A stretch of 64,000 nucleotides of DNA from Burkholderiales bacterium (lineage in GTDB: Bacteria; Pseudomonadota; Gammaproteobacteria; Burkholderiales; SG8-39): positions 744,001 to 808,000 of the forward strand of contig JAOSJV010000001.1 of the NCBI GenBank assembly GCA_027493935.1, written 5' to 3'. A program made the position numbers and the translations under genes. The notes beneath the pieces were generated by a model. The model searched no databases and was not told the DNA's origin. It saw nothing but the letters and a program-made list of their open reading frames with translations. Below are positions 12,268-21,661 of the stretch, one piece after another (the first letter of the stretch is position 1; each line of letters starts with the position of its first letter).

Positions 12268-12433
12268 TCGGGTGGGTAGTGGACGGTGGACCGTGTGCCG
12301 TCGGCTCACGGGCGGGCAATCGACGCGCTCTGTCGCGTTTGCCGGAAGGCGCGCGCCGCTACCGCGCTCCGTGCACGGCATTTCGCCGGACCCAACTGCC
12401 CGCTGCCCGCTGTGCACTGCCGGGTTTCTCTGC

Positions 12434-12835
12434 ATGACCTGGCTCGACGAAGTGAAGTGGGACGAGCGGGGGCTCGTCCCGGCGATCGCGCAGGATGCGG
12501 CGAGCGGGCGCGTGCTGATGGTCGCCTGGATGAACCGCGCCGCGCTCGAGCGCACCGTGCAGAGCGGCGAGGCGGTGTACTGGTCGCGCTCGCGCGGGCG
12601 GCTGTGGCGCAAGGGCGAGGAGTCCGGCCACGTGCAGCGGGTGCGCGAGGTGCGTCTCGACTGCGACAACGACGTGATCCTGCTCGTGGTCGAGCAGGCG
12701 GGCGGCATCGCGTGCCACACCGGGCGCGAGCGCTGCTTCTTCCGGCGGCTCGTCGACGGGCGGTGGGAGACGGTTGAGCCGGTGCTCAAGCGACCGGAGG
12801 AGATCTATCCCGCGGGCGGCGCGTCCTCGACCTGA
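12434..12835 (+). CDS. hisI: HisI, phosphoribosyl-AMP cyclohydrolase
   Basis: 133-residue zinc- and magnesium-dependent hydrolase opening the purine ring of PR-AMP. Diagnostic stretches are [33 protein letters not shown], the acidic and Cys metal site [10 protein letters not shown], and [11 protein letters not shown]. It is the monofunctional form with hisE as a separate gene. ATG at 12434 gives the normal N-terminus [10 protein letters not shown] 166-bp spacer upstream contains short ggacggtggac-type repeats and nothing else recognisable. Confidence 0.95.
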   Translation: MTWLDEVKWDERGLVPAIAQDAASGRVLMVAWMNRAALERTVQSGEAVYWSRSRGRLWRKGEESGHVQRVREVRLDCDNDVILLVVEQAGGIACHTGRERCFFRRLVDGRWETVEPVLKRPEEIYPAGGASST

Positions 12836-12867
12836 GCGCCGTCCGGCGCGGCCTGAAAGGAGCCGAT

Positions 12868-13248
12868 ATGGAGCATACCAACCCAGCGCAGAAGCCCGGC
12901 GTCGCCGAGGTCCTGGAGCGGCTGGCCGAGGTGATCGAGAGCCGCAAGGGTGCCGACGCGGGGCATTCGTACGTGGCGCGGCTCCTCGCGCGCGGCGAGG
13001 ACGCGGTGCTGCGCAAGATCGGCGAGGAAGCGACCGAGACGGTCATGGCCGCGAAGGACGGTGATAGACTGCGCATCGTCGGCGAGATGGCCGACCTGTG
13101 GTTCCACTGCATGATCGCGCTGGCCTATTACGGGTTGCGGCCGACCGACGTGCTGATGGAGCTGCGCCGCCGCGAAGGCATCTCGGGCATCGACGAGAAG
13201 GCAGCGCGCCAGGACGGCATCCGCATCGAGGCCGAGCGCGGCGATTGA
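12868..13248 (+). CDS. hisE: HisE, phosphoribosyl-ATP pyrophosphatase
   Basis: 126-residue MazG-like all-alpha pyrophosphohydrolase for step two of histidine synthesis. The divalent-metal motif is present as [17 protein letters not shown] followed by [17 protein letters not shown] good Shine-Dalgarno (ctgaaaggagc) precedes the ATG at 12868. This completes the his cluster in this operon, except that hisZ (partner of short HisG) and histidinol-phosphatase are not here. The HIT gene follows after 33 bp. Confidence 0.95.
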   Translation: MEHTNPAQKPGVAEVLERLAEVIESRKGADAGHSYVARLLARGEDAVLRKIGEEATETVMAAKDGDRLRIVGEMADLWFHCMIALAYYGLRPTDVLMELRRREGISGIDEKAARQDGIRIEAERGD

Positions 13249-13281
13249 GGCCGCCGGCGCGCGCTTTCCGGGAGTCACGGC

Positions 13282-13638
13282 TTGGAAACCTGCATCTTCT
13301 GCAAGATCGCCCGCGGCGAGATCCCGTCGAGGAAGGTGTACGAGGACGACGAGATCCTCGCTTTCCACGACATCAACCCGGTCGCACCGGTGCACTTCCT
13401 GATCATCCCCAGGCAGCACATCGCGTCGCTGTTCGAGGCCGAGCCCGGCCATTTCGCGGTGCTCGGCAAGTGCCTGGGCATGGCGGGCAGGCTCGCCCGC
13501 GAGCAGGGCTGCGGCGACGGCTTCCGCACGATCGTCAACACGGGGAGGGTGGGCCGGCAGGAGGTGTATCATGTGCACATCCACGTCCTCGGCGGTGCGG
13601 AGACGCTGCCGCCGATGATCGTCCGGCGCGGCCAGTAG
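13282..13638 (+). CDS. hinT: HIT-family nucleotide hydrolase (HinT-like)
   Basis: 118-residue histidine-triad protein, likely a purine nucleoside phosphoramidase. The triad is HVHIHV (about residues 97-102), preceded by the N-terminal CIFCKIARGEIPS metal-site motif and YEDDEILAFHDINPVAPVHFL. The start is a TTG at 13282; no ATG gives a full domain, and METCIFCKI is a standard beginning. It commonly lies between hisE and tatA in betaproteobacteria, as here. Confidence 0.93.
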   Translation: METCIFCKIARGEIPSRKVYEDDEILAFHDINPVAPVHFLIIPRQHIASLFEAEPGHFAVLGKCLGMAGRLAREQGCGDGFRTIVNTGRVGRQEVYHVHIHVLGGAETLPPMIVRRGQ

Positions 13639-13692
13639 CGACCGCGGTACAGTCCGGCACCGGGCGCGCGACGTAGCGTAGGAGCGAGAGCC

Positions 13693-13923
13693 ATGGGATC
13701 GTTCAGCATCTGGCACTGGTTGATCGTGCTTCTGATCATCGTGCTCGTGTTCGGCACAAAGAAGCTGCGCAACATCGGCGCCGACCTCGGCGGCGCGGTG
13801 CGCGGCTTCAAGGACGGCATGAAATCCGGCACCGACGAGGAGAAGCCGGGCGCGCAGCAGCAGGTCACCTCGGGACGCACGATCGAGGGCGAGGCGAAGA
13901 AGGAATCGCAGACCAAGGCCTAG
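13693..13923 (+). CDS. tatA: TatA, twin-arginine translocase pore subunit
   Basis: 76-residue TatA. A single N-terminal membrane helix ([19 protein letters not shown]) with the conserved Phe-Gly hinge leads into an amphipathic helix ([19 protein letters not shown]) and a charged tail. Together with TatB and TatC it exports folded proteins across the inner membrane; the multicopper oxidase at 60.8 kb, with a TRREF signal, is a likely client. A strong hairpin terminator lies 34 bp after the stop, suggesting TatA is expressed above TatB and TatC. Confidence 0.95.
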   Translation: MGSFSIWHWLIVLLIIVLVFGTKKLRNIGADLGGAVRGFKDGMKSGTDEEKPGAQQQVTSGRTIEGEAKKESQTKA

Positions 13924-13957
13924 GTCGCGCGCGGATCGGCTGCGCGGTCGAAGCGAT

Positions 13958-13981
13958 GCCGGGGCGCCCCGGCGTTTTTTT
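13958..13981 (+). terminator. Intrinsic terminator between tatA and tatB
   Basis: A perfect 8-bp GC stem (gccggggc/gccccggc) is followed after one base by seven T. This is a textbook Rho-independent terminator placed inside the tat operon. It would reduce readthrough so that tatA is made in excess over tatBC, which matches the known subunit ratio in Tat systems. Confidence 0.82.
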
Positions 13982-14085
13982 CGGTGCTCCGCCTTTTCGG
14001 GCATCGCCGCCACCGCCCGGCCAGTGACGCCCGGCCGCCGCGCTGCCGCCTCCCCGGCAACCCGCTTGGCACCCCGCCTGCGACA

Positions 14086-14134
14086 CCGCTTGCAGACCCG
14101 CTTGCAGACCCGCTTGCAAACCCGCTTGCCGCCG
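14086..14134 (+). repeat. 12-bp tandem repeats before tatB
   Basis: Four consecutive copies of a 12-bp unit (ccgcttgcagac, last copies slightly altered) sit between the tatA terminator and tatB. The region is translatable without stops in the tatB frame but the TatB start downstream is clear. No function is evident. Confidence 0.75.
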
Positions 14135-14178
14135 TACCAGCCGTCTCTCTAGCCGCACCACCGGCCCGACCCGTCGCC

Positions 14179-14604
14179 ATGTTCGACATCGGTTTCTCCG
14201 AGCTCTTCATCATCATGCTGGTGGGGTTGCTGGTGATCGGCCCCGAGCGGCTGCCCAAGGTGGCACGCACGATCGGGGCGATGCTCGGGCGCTTGCAGCG
14301 CTACGTGAACGACGTCAAGGCGGACATCACGCGCGAGGTCGAGCTCGAGGAGCTGCGCAAGATGAAGACCGAGTTCGAGGAGGCGGCGCGCTCGATGGAG
14401 CAGTCGGTGGCCGATGGGCTGCGGGAGACCGAGTCCGAGCTCAACCGGGCGATCGCGCCCGCCGAGGCCCCGGCTGCGGGCGACGCAGAAGCCGCGTCCG
14501 CCGTCGCGGAGCACGGCGGCGCCGCGACTCACGCCGTGCCGCCCGACGCCGCGGACGCGGCACCGGGCGAAGGCGGCGCCGAGCCGGACCGGGCCAAGGC
14601 CTGA
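14179..14604 (+). CDS. tatB: TatB, twin-arginine translocase receptor subunit
   Basis: 141-residue TatB. The N-terminus MFDIGFSELFIIMLVGLLVIGPERLPKV contains the membrane helix, the conserved Glu-8 and the Gly-Pro hinge that separate TatB from TatA. A long amphipathic helix (LQRYVNDVKADITREVELEELR) and an Ala-rich tail follow. The ATG at 14179 is chosen because this is the family N-terminus; the open frame extends 195 bp further upstream through repeat sequence. tatC starts 9 bp after the stop. Confidence 0.94.
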   Translation: MFDIGFSELFIIMLVGLLVIGPERLPKVARTIGAMLGRLQRYVNDVKADITREVELEELRKMKTEFEEAARSMEQSVADGLRETESELNRAIAPAEAPAAGDAEAASAVAEHGGAATHAVPPDAADAAPGEGGAEPDRAKA

Positions 14605-14613
14605 GCCGGACCG

Positions 14614-15423
14614 ATGGAATCCCCGCAGGACACCTTCATCTCGCATCTCGTCGAGCTGCGCGACCGGCTGCTGCGCTCGCTGATCGCGATCGCGGTCGTT
14701 TTCATCGCACTGTTCGCGTACCCCGGCCCCGGTGCGATCTACGACCTGCTCGCCGCGCCGATGGTCGCCCAGCTCCCCGAAGGCACCAGGATGATCGCGA
14801 CCGGCGTCGTGAGCCCGTTCGGCACGCCGGTGAAGGTGACCGCGATGGCCGCCTTCCTGCTGGTCCTGCCCTACGTGCTCTACCAGGCGTGGGCGTTCGT
14901 CGCCCCGGGCCTGTACCGGCACGAGAAACGGCTCGCGCTGCCGCTGGTCTTCACCAGCACGCTGCTGTTCCTCGCCGGCATGGCGTTCTGCTACTTTTTC
15001 GTGTTCGGGCAGGTGTTCAAGTTCATCGCCGCATTCGCTCCGCGGAGCATCACCCCGGCGCCGGACATCGAGCAGTACTTCTCGTTCGTCCTCACGATGT
15101 TTCTCGCGTTCGGGCTCACCTTCGAGGTGCCGGTCGTGCTGATCGTGCTCGTGCGCCTGGGCGTGGTGCAGATCGAGAAGCTCAAGGAGATCCGCCCCTA
15201 CTTCATCGTCGGCGCGTTCGTCGTGGCTGCGGTTGTCACGCCGCCGGACGTCGTCTCGCAGCTCGCCCTGGCGATACCGATGTGCCTGCTCTACGAGGTC
15301 GGCATAGTGATGGCGCGCATTCTCGGCCGGCCGGCCGGCGAGAGCGACTGGAAGGCGCCGAGCGACGACGAGATGGAGAGCGAGCTCGATCGCGCCGAGG
15401 CCGACGCGAAGAACCCCGAGTGA
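14614..15423 (+). CDS. tatC: TatC, twin-arginine translocase core
   Basis: 269-residue polytopic subunit that binds the twin-arginine signal with TatB. Six membrane segments are visible. Family blocks are the cytosolic N-terminus DTFISHLVELRDRLLRS, the loop FVAPGLYRHEKR with the conserved Glu, FAFGLTFEVPV-type helix (FLAFGLTFEVPVVLIVLV), and TPPDVVSQLALAIPMCLLYE. The acidic C-terminal tail is normal. Ends just before a hairpin pair shared with the convergent protease gene. Confidence 0.96.
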   Translation: MESPQDTFISHLVELRDRLLRSLIAIAVVFIALFAYPGPGAIYDLLAAPMVAQLPEGTRMIATGVVSPFGTPVKVTAMAAFLLVLPYVLYQAWAFVAPGLYRHEKRLALPLVFTSTLLFLAGMAFCYFFVFGQVFKFIAAFAPRSITPAPDIEQYFSFVLTMFLAFGLTFEVPVVLIVLVRLGVVQIEKLKEIRPYFIVGAFVVAAVVTPPDVVSQLALAIPMCLLYEVGIVMARILGRPAGESDWKAPSDDEMESELDRAEADAKNPE

Positions 15424-15482
15424 CCGCCGCGAAGCGGCGGTCATCCCCGCGTGTGCGCGCGAGCGCGTGAAGCGGGGATCCA
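15424..15482. terminator. Hairpin pair between convergent tatC and protease gene (REP-like)
   Basis: Two adjacent hairpins fill the gap: ccgccgc-gaa-gcggcgg immediately after tatC, then an atccccgc ... gcggggat stem with an imperfect GC loop. No T-run follows, so this may be a bidirectional or REP-type structure. A related ccccgc-gcaa-gcgggg hairpin recurs after sspA at about 21277-21292. Confidence 0.55.
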
Positions 15483-15502
15483 GTCGATGGGCGAAGCGGC
15501 GG

Positions 15503-16669
<1,167 letters not shown>

Positions 16670-16765
16670 GTGCGGGACGCGGGTGCGAAGGCGCGCCGGG
16701 GCGCGGGAGCGATACGGATAGAATGCAGCGGAGCGAGGCCCTGGCAGATCGACCGCATCCGGCAA

Positions 16766-17512
16766 ATGCACCGCGACGAGCTCGCCCGCTATCTCGATCG
16801 GACGCTGGACGTCGCGCGCGTGGCGGATTATTGCCCAAACGGCCTGCAGGTGGAAGGGCGCGAAGAGATCCGCACGATCGTCACCGGCGTGACCGCGAGC
16901 ATCGCGCTGATCGAGGCGGCGCTCGCCGCCGGCGCCGACGCGCTGCTCGTGCATCACGGCTATTTCTGGCGCGGCGAGGACCCGCGGCTCGTCGGCACGC
17001 GCCGGCGGCGGATCGCGCTCTTGCTCGCCAACGAATTGAGCCTGTTCGCCTACCACCTGCCGCTCGACCTGCACGCCGAGTTCGGCAACAACGTGCAACT
17101 CGCCGCGCACCTCGGCATCGTCGCGGAGGGGCGTGCGGGCGAGGCGGAGCTGGTCGCCTACGGCGTGCTGCGTCGCCCGGACACCCTCGAGCGCTTCGGC
17201 GCGCTCGTGGCGGAGCGGCTGGGCCGCGCGCCGCTGGTGATCGGCGATCCGGCGCGCCGCATCGAGCGGGTGGCCTGGTGCACCGGCGCCGCGCAGAGCC
17301 AGTTCGAGATCGCGATCGCGCTCGGCGTCGACGCCTATGTCACCGGCGAGATCTCGGAGCAGCACGTGCATCTCGCGCGCGAGTCGGGCATCGCGTTCAT
17401 CGCCGCCGGGCATCACGCGACCGAGCGCTTCGGCGTGCAGGCGCTCGGCGCGCACCTCGCCGCGCGCTTCGGCATCGCGCACCGCTTCGTGGATGTGCCG
17501 AACCCGGTGTAG
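16766..17512 (+). CDS. NIF3-family dinuclear metal protein (YbgI-like)
   Basis: 248-residue Nif3-like protein. Metal-ligand motifs are ALLVHHGYFWRGED and AGHHATERFGVQALG, with the core ADYCPNGLQVEGREEI at the N-terminus. The family is annotated as a GTP cyclohydrolase I type 2-like or YbgI protein but the reaction is not settled. ATG at 16766 is preferred because MHRDELARYLDRTL is the usual start; the frame is open 96 bp further upstream over the divergent promoter region. It commonly precedes petA in betaproteobacteria. Confidence 0.93.
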   Translation: MHRDELARYLDRTLDVARVADYCPNGLQVEGREEIRTIVTGVTASIALIEAALAAGADALLVHHGYFWRGEDPRLVGTRRRRIALLLANELSLFAYHLPLDLHAEFGNNVQLAAHLGIVAEGRAGEAELVAYGVLRRPDTLERFGALVAERLGRAPLVIGDPARRIERVAWCTGAAQSQFEIAIALGVDAYVTGEISEQHVHLARESGIAFIAAGHHATERFGVQALGAHLAARFGIAHRFVDVPNPV

Positions 17513-17592
17513 GGGTCCGCTCGGCCCACGTCGGGCGAGATTTGAGCCGGATCAAAATTCGCTTGTTTTTTCAGTCGATTAGCGTGTCGAAT

Positions 17593-17622
17593 TTGGAGTT
17601 GGCGCGAGGCGTCCGGTATAAT
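17593..17622 (+). promoter_or_regulatory. Likely sigma-70 promoter for petABC
   Basis: TTGGAG at 17593-17598, an 18-bp spacer and a consensus TATAAT at 17617-17622 lie 142 bp upstream of petA. It is one of the best -10 matches in this GC-rich window and lies in a locally AT-richer stretch. Confidence 0.7.
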
Positions 17623-17763
17623 CGCGCGCTGCGCGGCAGACACGCCCTGCAATCGCCGCGTGCGGTCACAACCAGCCTCCCGGAGCCTCTCTTTCTCACG
17701 AGCACCTCATCCGACGCCACCGCGGGCCCGCAAAGCGGCGCCTCGTTCCAGCCGCCGCGGCCG

Positions 17764-18339
17764 ATGAACGCGACGCGGCGCAACCTCATCATCGGCACCT
17801 GCGTCGCCGGAGGCGCCGCCGCCGCCGTCGCCGCATGGCCGTTTCTCGAGTCGTGGTCGCCGTCGGAGCGCGCGAAAGCCGCCGGTGCGCCGGTCGAAGC
17901 GGACGTGAGCCGCCTGGGACCCGGCCAGCTCATGATCGTCGAGTGGCGCGGCAAGCCGGTGTGGATCATCCGCCGGACCAAGGCGATGCTCGACGACATG
18001 GCGAAGGTGCGCGATCAGCTGCTCGATCCGGAGTCCAGACGCCCGAACCAGCCGCCGTACGCCGCCAACGAGACTCGCTCGATCAATCCGGAGCTGCTGG
18101 TGGTGGTGGGCATCTGCACCCACCTCGGCTGCTCGCCGACCGACAAGTTCGCGGCCGGCGATCCGACCATGCCGGCGGGCTGGCAGGGCGGCTTCCTCTG
18201 CCCGTGCCACGGCTCGCTCTTCGACCTCGCCGGACGGGTCTACAAGAATATGCCGGCGCCGGACAACCTGATCGTCCCGCCCCACCGGTTCGCCTCCGGC
18301 ACGACCGTGGTCATCGGCGAAGACACCAAAGGAGCATGA
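17764..18339 (+). CDS. petA: PetA, Rieske iron-sulfur subunit of cytochrome bc1
   Basis: 191-residue ubiquinol-cytochrome c reductase iron-sulfur subunit. A basic N-terminus (TRRNLIIGTCVAGGAAAAVA) forms the Tat-type signal-anchor helix. The two [2Fe-2S] ligand boxes are CTHLGC and CPCHGS, each with one Cys and one His ligand plus the disulfide Cys. ATG 17764 gives the standard short leader; the frame is open upstream but without homology. petB begins 3 bp after the stop. Electron transfer from quinol to cytochrome c1 on the periplasmic side. Confidence 0.96.
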   Translation: MNATRRNLIIGTCVAGGAAAAVAAWPFLESWSPSERAKAAGAPVEADVSRLGPGQLMIVEWRGKPVWIIRRTKAMLDDMAKVRDQLLDPESRRPNQPPYAANETRSINPELLVVVGICTHLGCSPTDKFAAGDPTMPAGWQGGFLCPCHGSLFDLAGRVYKNMPAPDNLIVPPHRFASGTTVVIGEDTKGA

Positions 18340-18342
18340 CCG

Positions 18343-19734
18343 ATGGCTGAAGCAAGAGCCCCGGCCTACGACTCGTCGAGCTGGTTCGGCCGCACGTTGA
18401 ACTGGATCGACGATCGGTTTCCGATGACGGTCCTGTGGAAGACGCAGGTCGCCGAGTACTACGCGCCGAAGACGATGAACTTCTGGTACTTCTTCGGCTC
18501 GCTCGCCCTGCTCGCGCTGGTGATCCAGATCGTCACCGGGATCTTCCTGACGATGCACTACAAGCCCGACGCGAGCATCGCGTTCGCCTCGGTCGAGTAC
18601 ATCATGCGCGAGGTGCCGTGGGGCTGGCTGATCCGGTACATGCACTCGACCGGCGCCTCGGCCTTCTTCATCGTCGTCTACCTGCACATGTTCCGCGCGC
18701 TCCTGTACGGGTCGTACCGCAAGCCGCGCGAGCTCACCTGGATCTTCGGCTGCCTGATCTTTCTCGCCCTGATGGCCGAGGCCTTCTTCGGCTACCTGTT
18801 GCCGTGGGGGCAGATGTCGTACTGGGGCGCCCAGGTCATCGTGAACCTGTTCGGGGCGATTCCGTTCATCGGCGAGGACCTCGCCATCTGGATCCGCGGC
18901 GACTACGTGATCTCGGACGCGACGCTGAACCGCTTCTTCGCGATGCACGTGATCGCGATCCCGCTGGTGCTGGTCGGCCTGATCCTCGCGCACCTGATCG
19001 CGCTGCACGAGACCGGCTCGAACAACCCGCAGGGCATCGAGATCAAGAAGCACAAGGACGCGAACGGCGTTCCGCTCGACGGCATTCCGTTCCATCCCTA
19101 CTACACGGTCAAGGACATCTTCGGCGCGATGGTGTTCCTGCTGGTGTTCGCGATCATCATGTTCTTCGCGCCGGAGATGGGCGGGTACTTCCTCGAGTAC
19201 AACAACTTCATCCCCGCCGATCCGCTCAAGACGCCGCCGCACATCGCGCCGGTGTGGTACTTCACGCCCTACTATTCGATCCTGCGCGCGACGACCGACA
19301 GCATCATGCCGGTGATGGCGGTCGCGGTCGCCGCGCTCGCGGTGATGACGATCCTGCGCGTGCGCTCGGCGCGGTGGAAGGGGGCGGTCGCGCTCGGTGC
19401 GCTCGTGGTGATCGCCGGGTTCTTCGCGCTCGACGCGAAGGTCTGGGGCGTCGTGTTGATGGGCGCCTCGGTGCTGGTGTTCTTCGCGATGCCCTGGCTC
19501 GACCAGGCGCCGGTCAAGTCGATCCGCTATCGCGGCCCGCTGTACAAGACCGCGCTCACGCTGTTCGTCGTCGCCTTCGTGGTGCTCGGCTACCTCGGCG
19601 TGCTGGCGCCGACGCCCGGGCGCACGCTGGTCGCGCAGGTCGGCATGTTCGTGTACTTCGCGTTCTTTCTCCTGATGCCTTGGTATTCGCGGTGGGACAG
19701 CCACAAGCCGGTGCCGGAGAGGGTGAGCAAATGA
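18343..19734 (+). CDS. petB: PetB, cytochrome b of the bc1 complex
   Basis: 463-residue full-length cytochrome b with both N- and C-terminal parts. About nine hydrophobic segments are visible. Quinol-site and heme regions include GWLIRYMHSTGASAFFIVVY, GYLLPWGQMSYWGAQVI, HVIAIPLVLVGLILAHLIALHE, and the PEWY-equivalent HIAPVWYFTPYYSILRA. The C-terminal extension with extra helices is normal for proteobacteria. The stop overlaps petC by 4 bp. Confidence 0.96.
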   Translation: MAEARAPAYDSSSWFGRTLNWIDDRFPMTVLWKTQVAEYYAPKTMNFWYFFGSLALLALVIQIVTGIFLTMHYKPDASIAFASVEYIMREVPWGWLIRYMHSTGASAFFIVVYLHMFRALLYGSYRKPRELTWIFGCLIFLALMAEAFFGYLLPWGQMSYWGAQVIVNLFGAIPFIGEDLAIWIRGDYVISDATLNRFFAMHVIAIPLVLVGLILAHLIALHETGSNNPQGIEIKKHKDANGVPLDGIPFHPYYTVKDIFGAMVFLLVFAIIMFFAPEMGGYFLEYNNFIPADPLKTPPHIAPVWYFTPYYSILRATTDSIMPVMAVAVAALAVMTILRVRSARWKGAVALGALVVIAGFFALDAKVWGVVLMGASVLVFFAMPWLDQAPVKSIRYRGPLYKTALTLFVVAFVVLGYLGVLAPTPGRTLVAQVGMFVYFAFFLLMPWYSRWDSHKPVPERVSK

Positions 19735-20509
19735 CAATCGAGAAGATCACCCGCGCGCTCTGCGTACCGCTCGCGCTCGCCGCGCTCGTCCTTCCCGCGC
19801 CAGCCCGTGGCGCCGAGGCCGACGTGAAGCTCGAGCGCGTCGAGATCGACCTTGCCGACCTGCCGAGCCTGCAGTCCGGCGCCCGCACGTACGTCAACCT
19901 CTGCCTCGGCTGCCACGCTGCCGGCCTGGTGCGCTACAACACGCTGCTCCAGCTAGGGCTCACCGAGCAACAGGTGAAGGACAACCTGATGTTCACCACC
20001 GACAAGATCGGCGACTACATGCGCACCGCGATGCAGCCGGCCGATGCGAGGGAGTGGTTCGGCGTGGCGCCGCCGGACCTGTCGGTGGCCGCGCGCTCGC
20101 GCGGGGCCGACTGGCTGTACACGTACCTGCGCGGCTTCTACCGCGACCCCGCCACGCTGACCGGATGGAACAACACGGTGTTCCCCAACGTTGGCATGCC
20201 CAACGTCATGTGGCACCTGCAGGGCGAGCGGATCCGCAAGGAGGAGCCCGTCATGCGCGACGGCAAGGAGGTCGGGGACGGCCACGGCGGCGTGCTGAAG
20301 AAGGTCAGCTTCGAGACGGTCCGGCCGGGCACGCAGACCCAAGACGAGTTCGAGCGCACGGTGCGCGACCTGGTGAACTTCATGGTGTGGATGGGCGAGC
20401 CCGTCCAGCTGAAGCGCAAGCAGCTGGGTCTTTCGTGCTCTTCGCGATCGGCATCCTGATCGTGCTCTCGTACCTCCTCTACAAGGAGTACTGGAAAGAC
20501 GTGCACTAG
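19731..20509 (+). CDS. petC: PetC, cytochrome c1 (one frame break near the C-terminus)
   Basis: Heme c subunit of the bc1 complex. A Sec signal (residues 1-27, ending ARG-A) is followed by the heme motif CLGCH, the body YLRGFYRDPATLTGWNN and VGMPNVMWHLQG carrying the axial Met, and a C-terminal membrane anchor. The frame breaks at about 20428: after VQLKRKQLG the frame with SFVLFAIGILIVLSYLLYKE continues to the stop at 20509. Adding one base restores a 259-residue protein with its anchor helix. Loss of one C in gggctcttt-type sequence is the simplest explanation. Confidence 0.92.
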
Positions 20510-20641
20510 CGCCTACCGCCGTCGCACGCTGCGCCGCGCGCCGACGCGCGGTGCGCGGGCGGCGGCGCGCCGCGATCCCGTTGCCGCAGCACCTGACCCG
20601 CTGCGCGCGGCCCCCTTCCGGGCCAGCCCGAGGACCAATCC

Positions 20642-21240
20642 ATGATGAATCTCTATTCCGGTAACCTGCCCGTTCTCGCAGCGCTGCCGCATCGTGCTGT
20701 ACGAGAAGGGCATGGACTTCCAGATCATCGATGTCGACATGTTCAACAAGCCCGAAGACATCGCGGTCATGAATCCGTACAACCGCCTGCCGGTGCTGGT
20801 CGAGCGCGACCTGATCCTGTACGAGGCGAACATCATCAACGAGTACATCGACAGGCGTTTCCCGCATCCGCAGCTGATGCCGGCCGACCCGGTGATGCGC
20901 GCGCGCGCGCGCCTGTTCCTGTTCAACTTCGAGGTCGAGCTGTTCAGCCAGATCGATTTCCTCGAGAACGGCAACGCCAAGCAGCAGGAGAAGGCGCGCG
21001 GCCAGGTCGCCGACCGGCTGACCGAGCTCGCCCCGGTCTTCACCAAGCAGAAATACATGCTCGGCGACGAGTTCTCGATGCTCGACGTGGCCATCGCCCC
21101 CGCTGCTCTGGCGGCTCGATTTCTACGGCGTGTCGCTGCCGAAGTCGGCGGCGCCGCTGATGAAGTACGCCGAGCGGATCTTCAGCCGTCCGGCGTTCAT
21201 CGACGCGCTCACTCCCGCCGAAAAGGTCATGCGAAAGTGA
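20642..21240 (+). CDS. sspA: SspA, stringent starvation protein A (two frame breaks)
   Basis: Glutathione-S-transferase-fold regulator that binds RNA polymerase in other proteobacteria. The reconstructed protein begins MMNLYSG, continues as TCPFSQRCRIVLYEKGMDF, then MNPYNRLPVLVERDLILYEANIINEYIDRRFPHP, and ends ERIFSRPAFIDALTPAEKVMRK. Breaks occur near 20660 (one extra A in ggtaacctg) and near 21100 (one extra C in gcccccgctg). Corrected length is about 198 residues, normal for the family. The order petC-sspA-sspB is typical of betaproteobacteria; here a group II intron separates sspA from sspB. Confidence 0.9.
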
Positions 21241-21245
21241 CCGCG

Positions 21246-21297
21246 CAAGCGCGACCGCCGGTCGCGCGCGCGGTCGTCCCCGCGCAAGCGGGGAACC
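21246..21297 (+). terminator. Hairpins after sspA, upstream of the intron
   Basis: A gcgaccg-c-cggtcgc stem and a ccccgc-gcaa-gcgggg stem-loop follow the sspA stop. The second resembles the hairpin after tatC. They precede the group II intron 5' end by 10-20 bp, which resembles the terminator-proximal target choice known for some group II introns. Confidence 0.5.
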
Positions 21298-21661
21298 ACG
21301 GTCTCCTTGTGCGCCGGCTAAACCGGCGAGGTGTTGTAAATGAAAGAGTTACACGGTGAAGGTGTAGCGACCCACACCGGCCCCGAGTCATGCGGAGTCG
21401 CCCGCAAGGGCGGCGTCGAAGCGTTGACAGGGGTACGTGCGGGCCGGGTATTCAGCCGCGAAAGAAGCTTCCTCCGGGGTGCCGACGCTGTAGGAGAAGC
21501 GGAAGGCCACATCCGGCGCATCGATCTCGCAAGATGCGTCGGGACCCTGCGCGGTCACAGACCCCGTGCACGTACGGAAACACCTTGCGCGGGAGCCGGG
21601 AGATCCCTTGTTCGCCCAGAACAGCGGGCCGTGTCGGGAAGTCGATCGACGTACGCCGATG

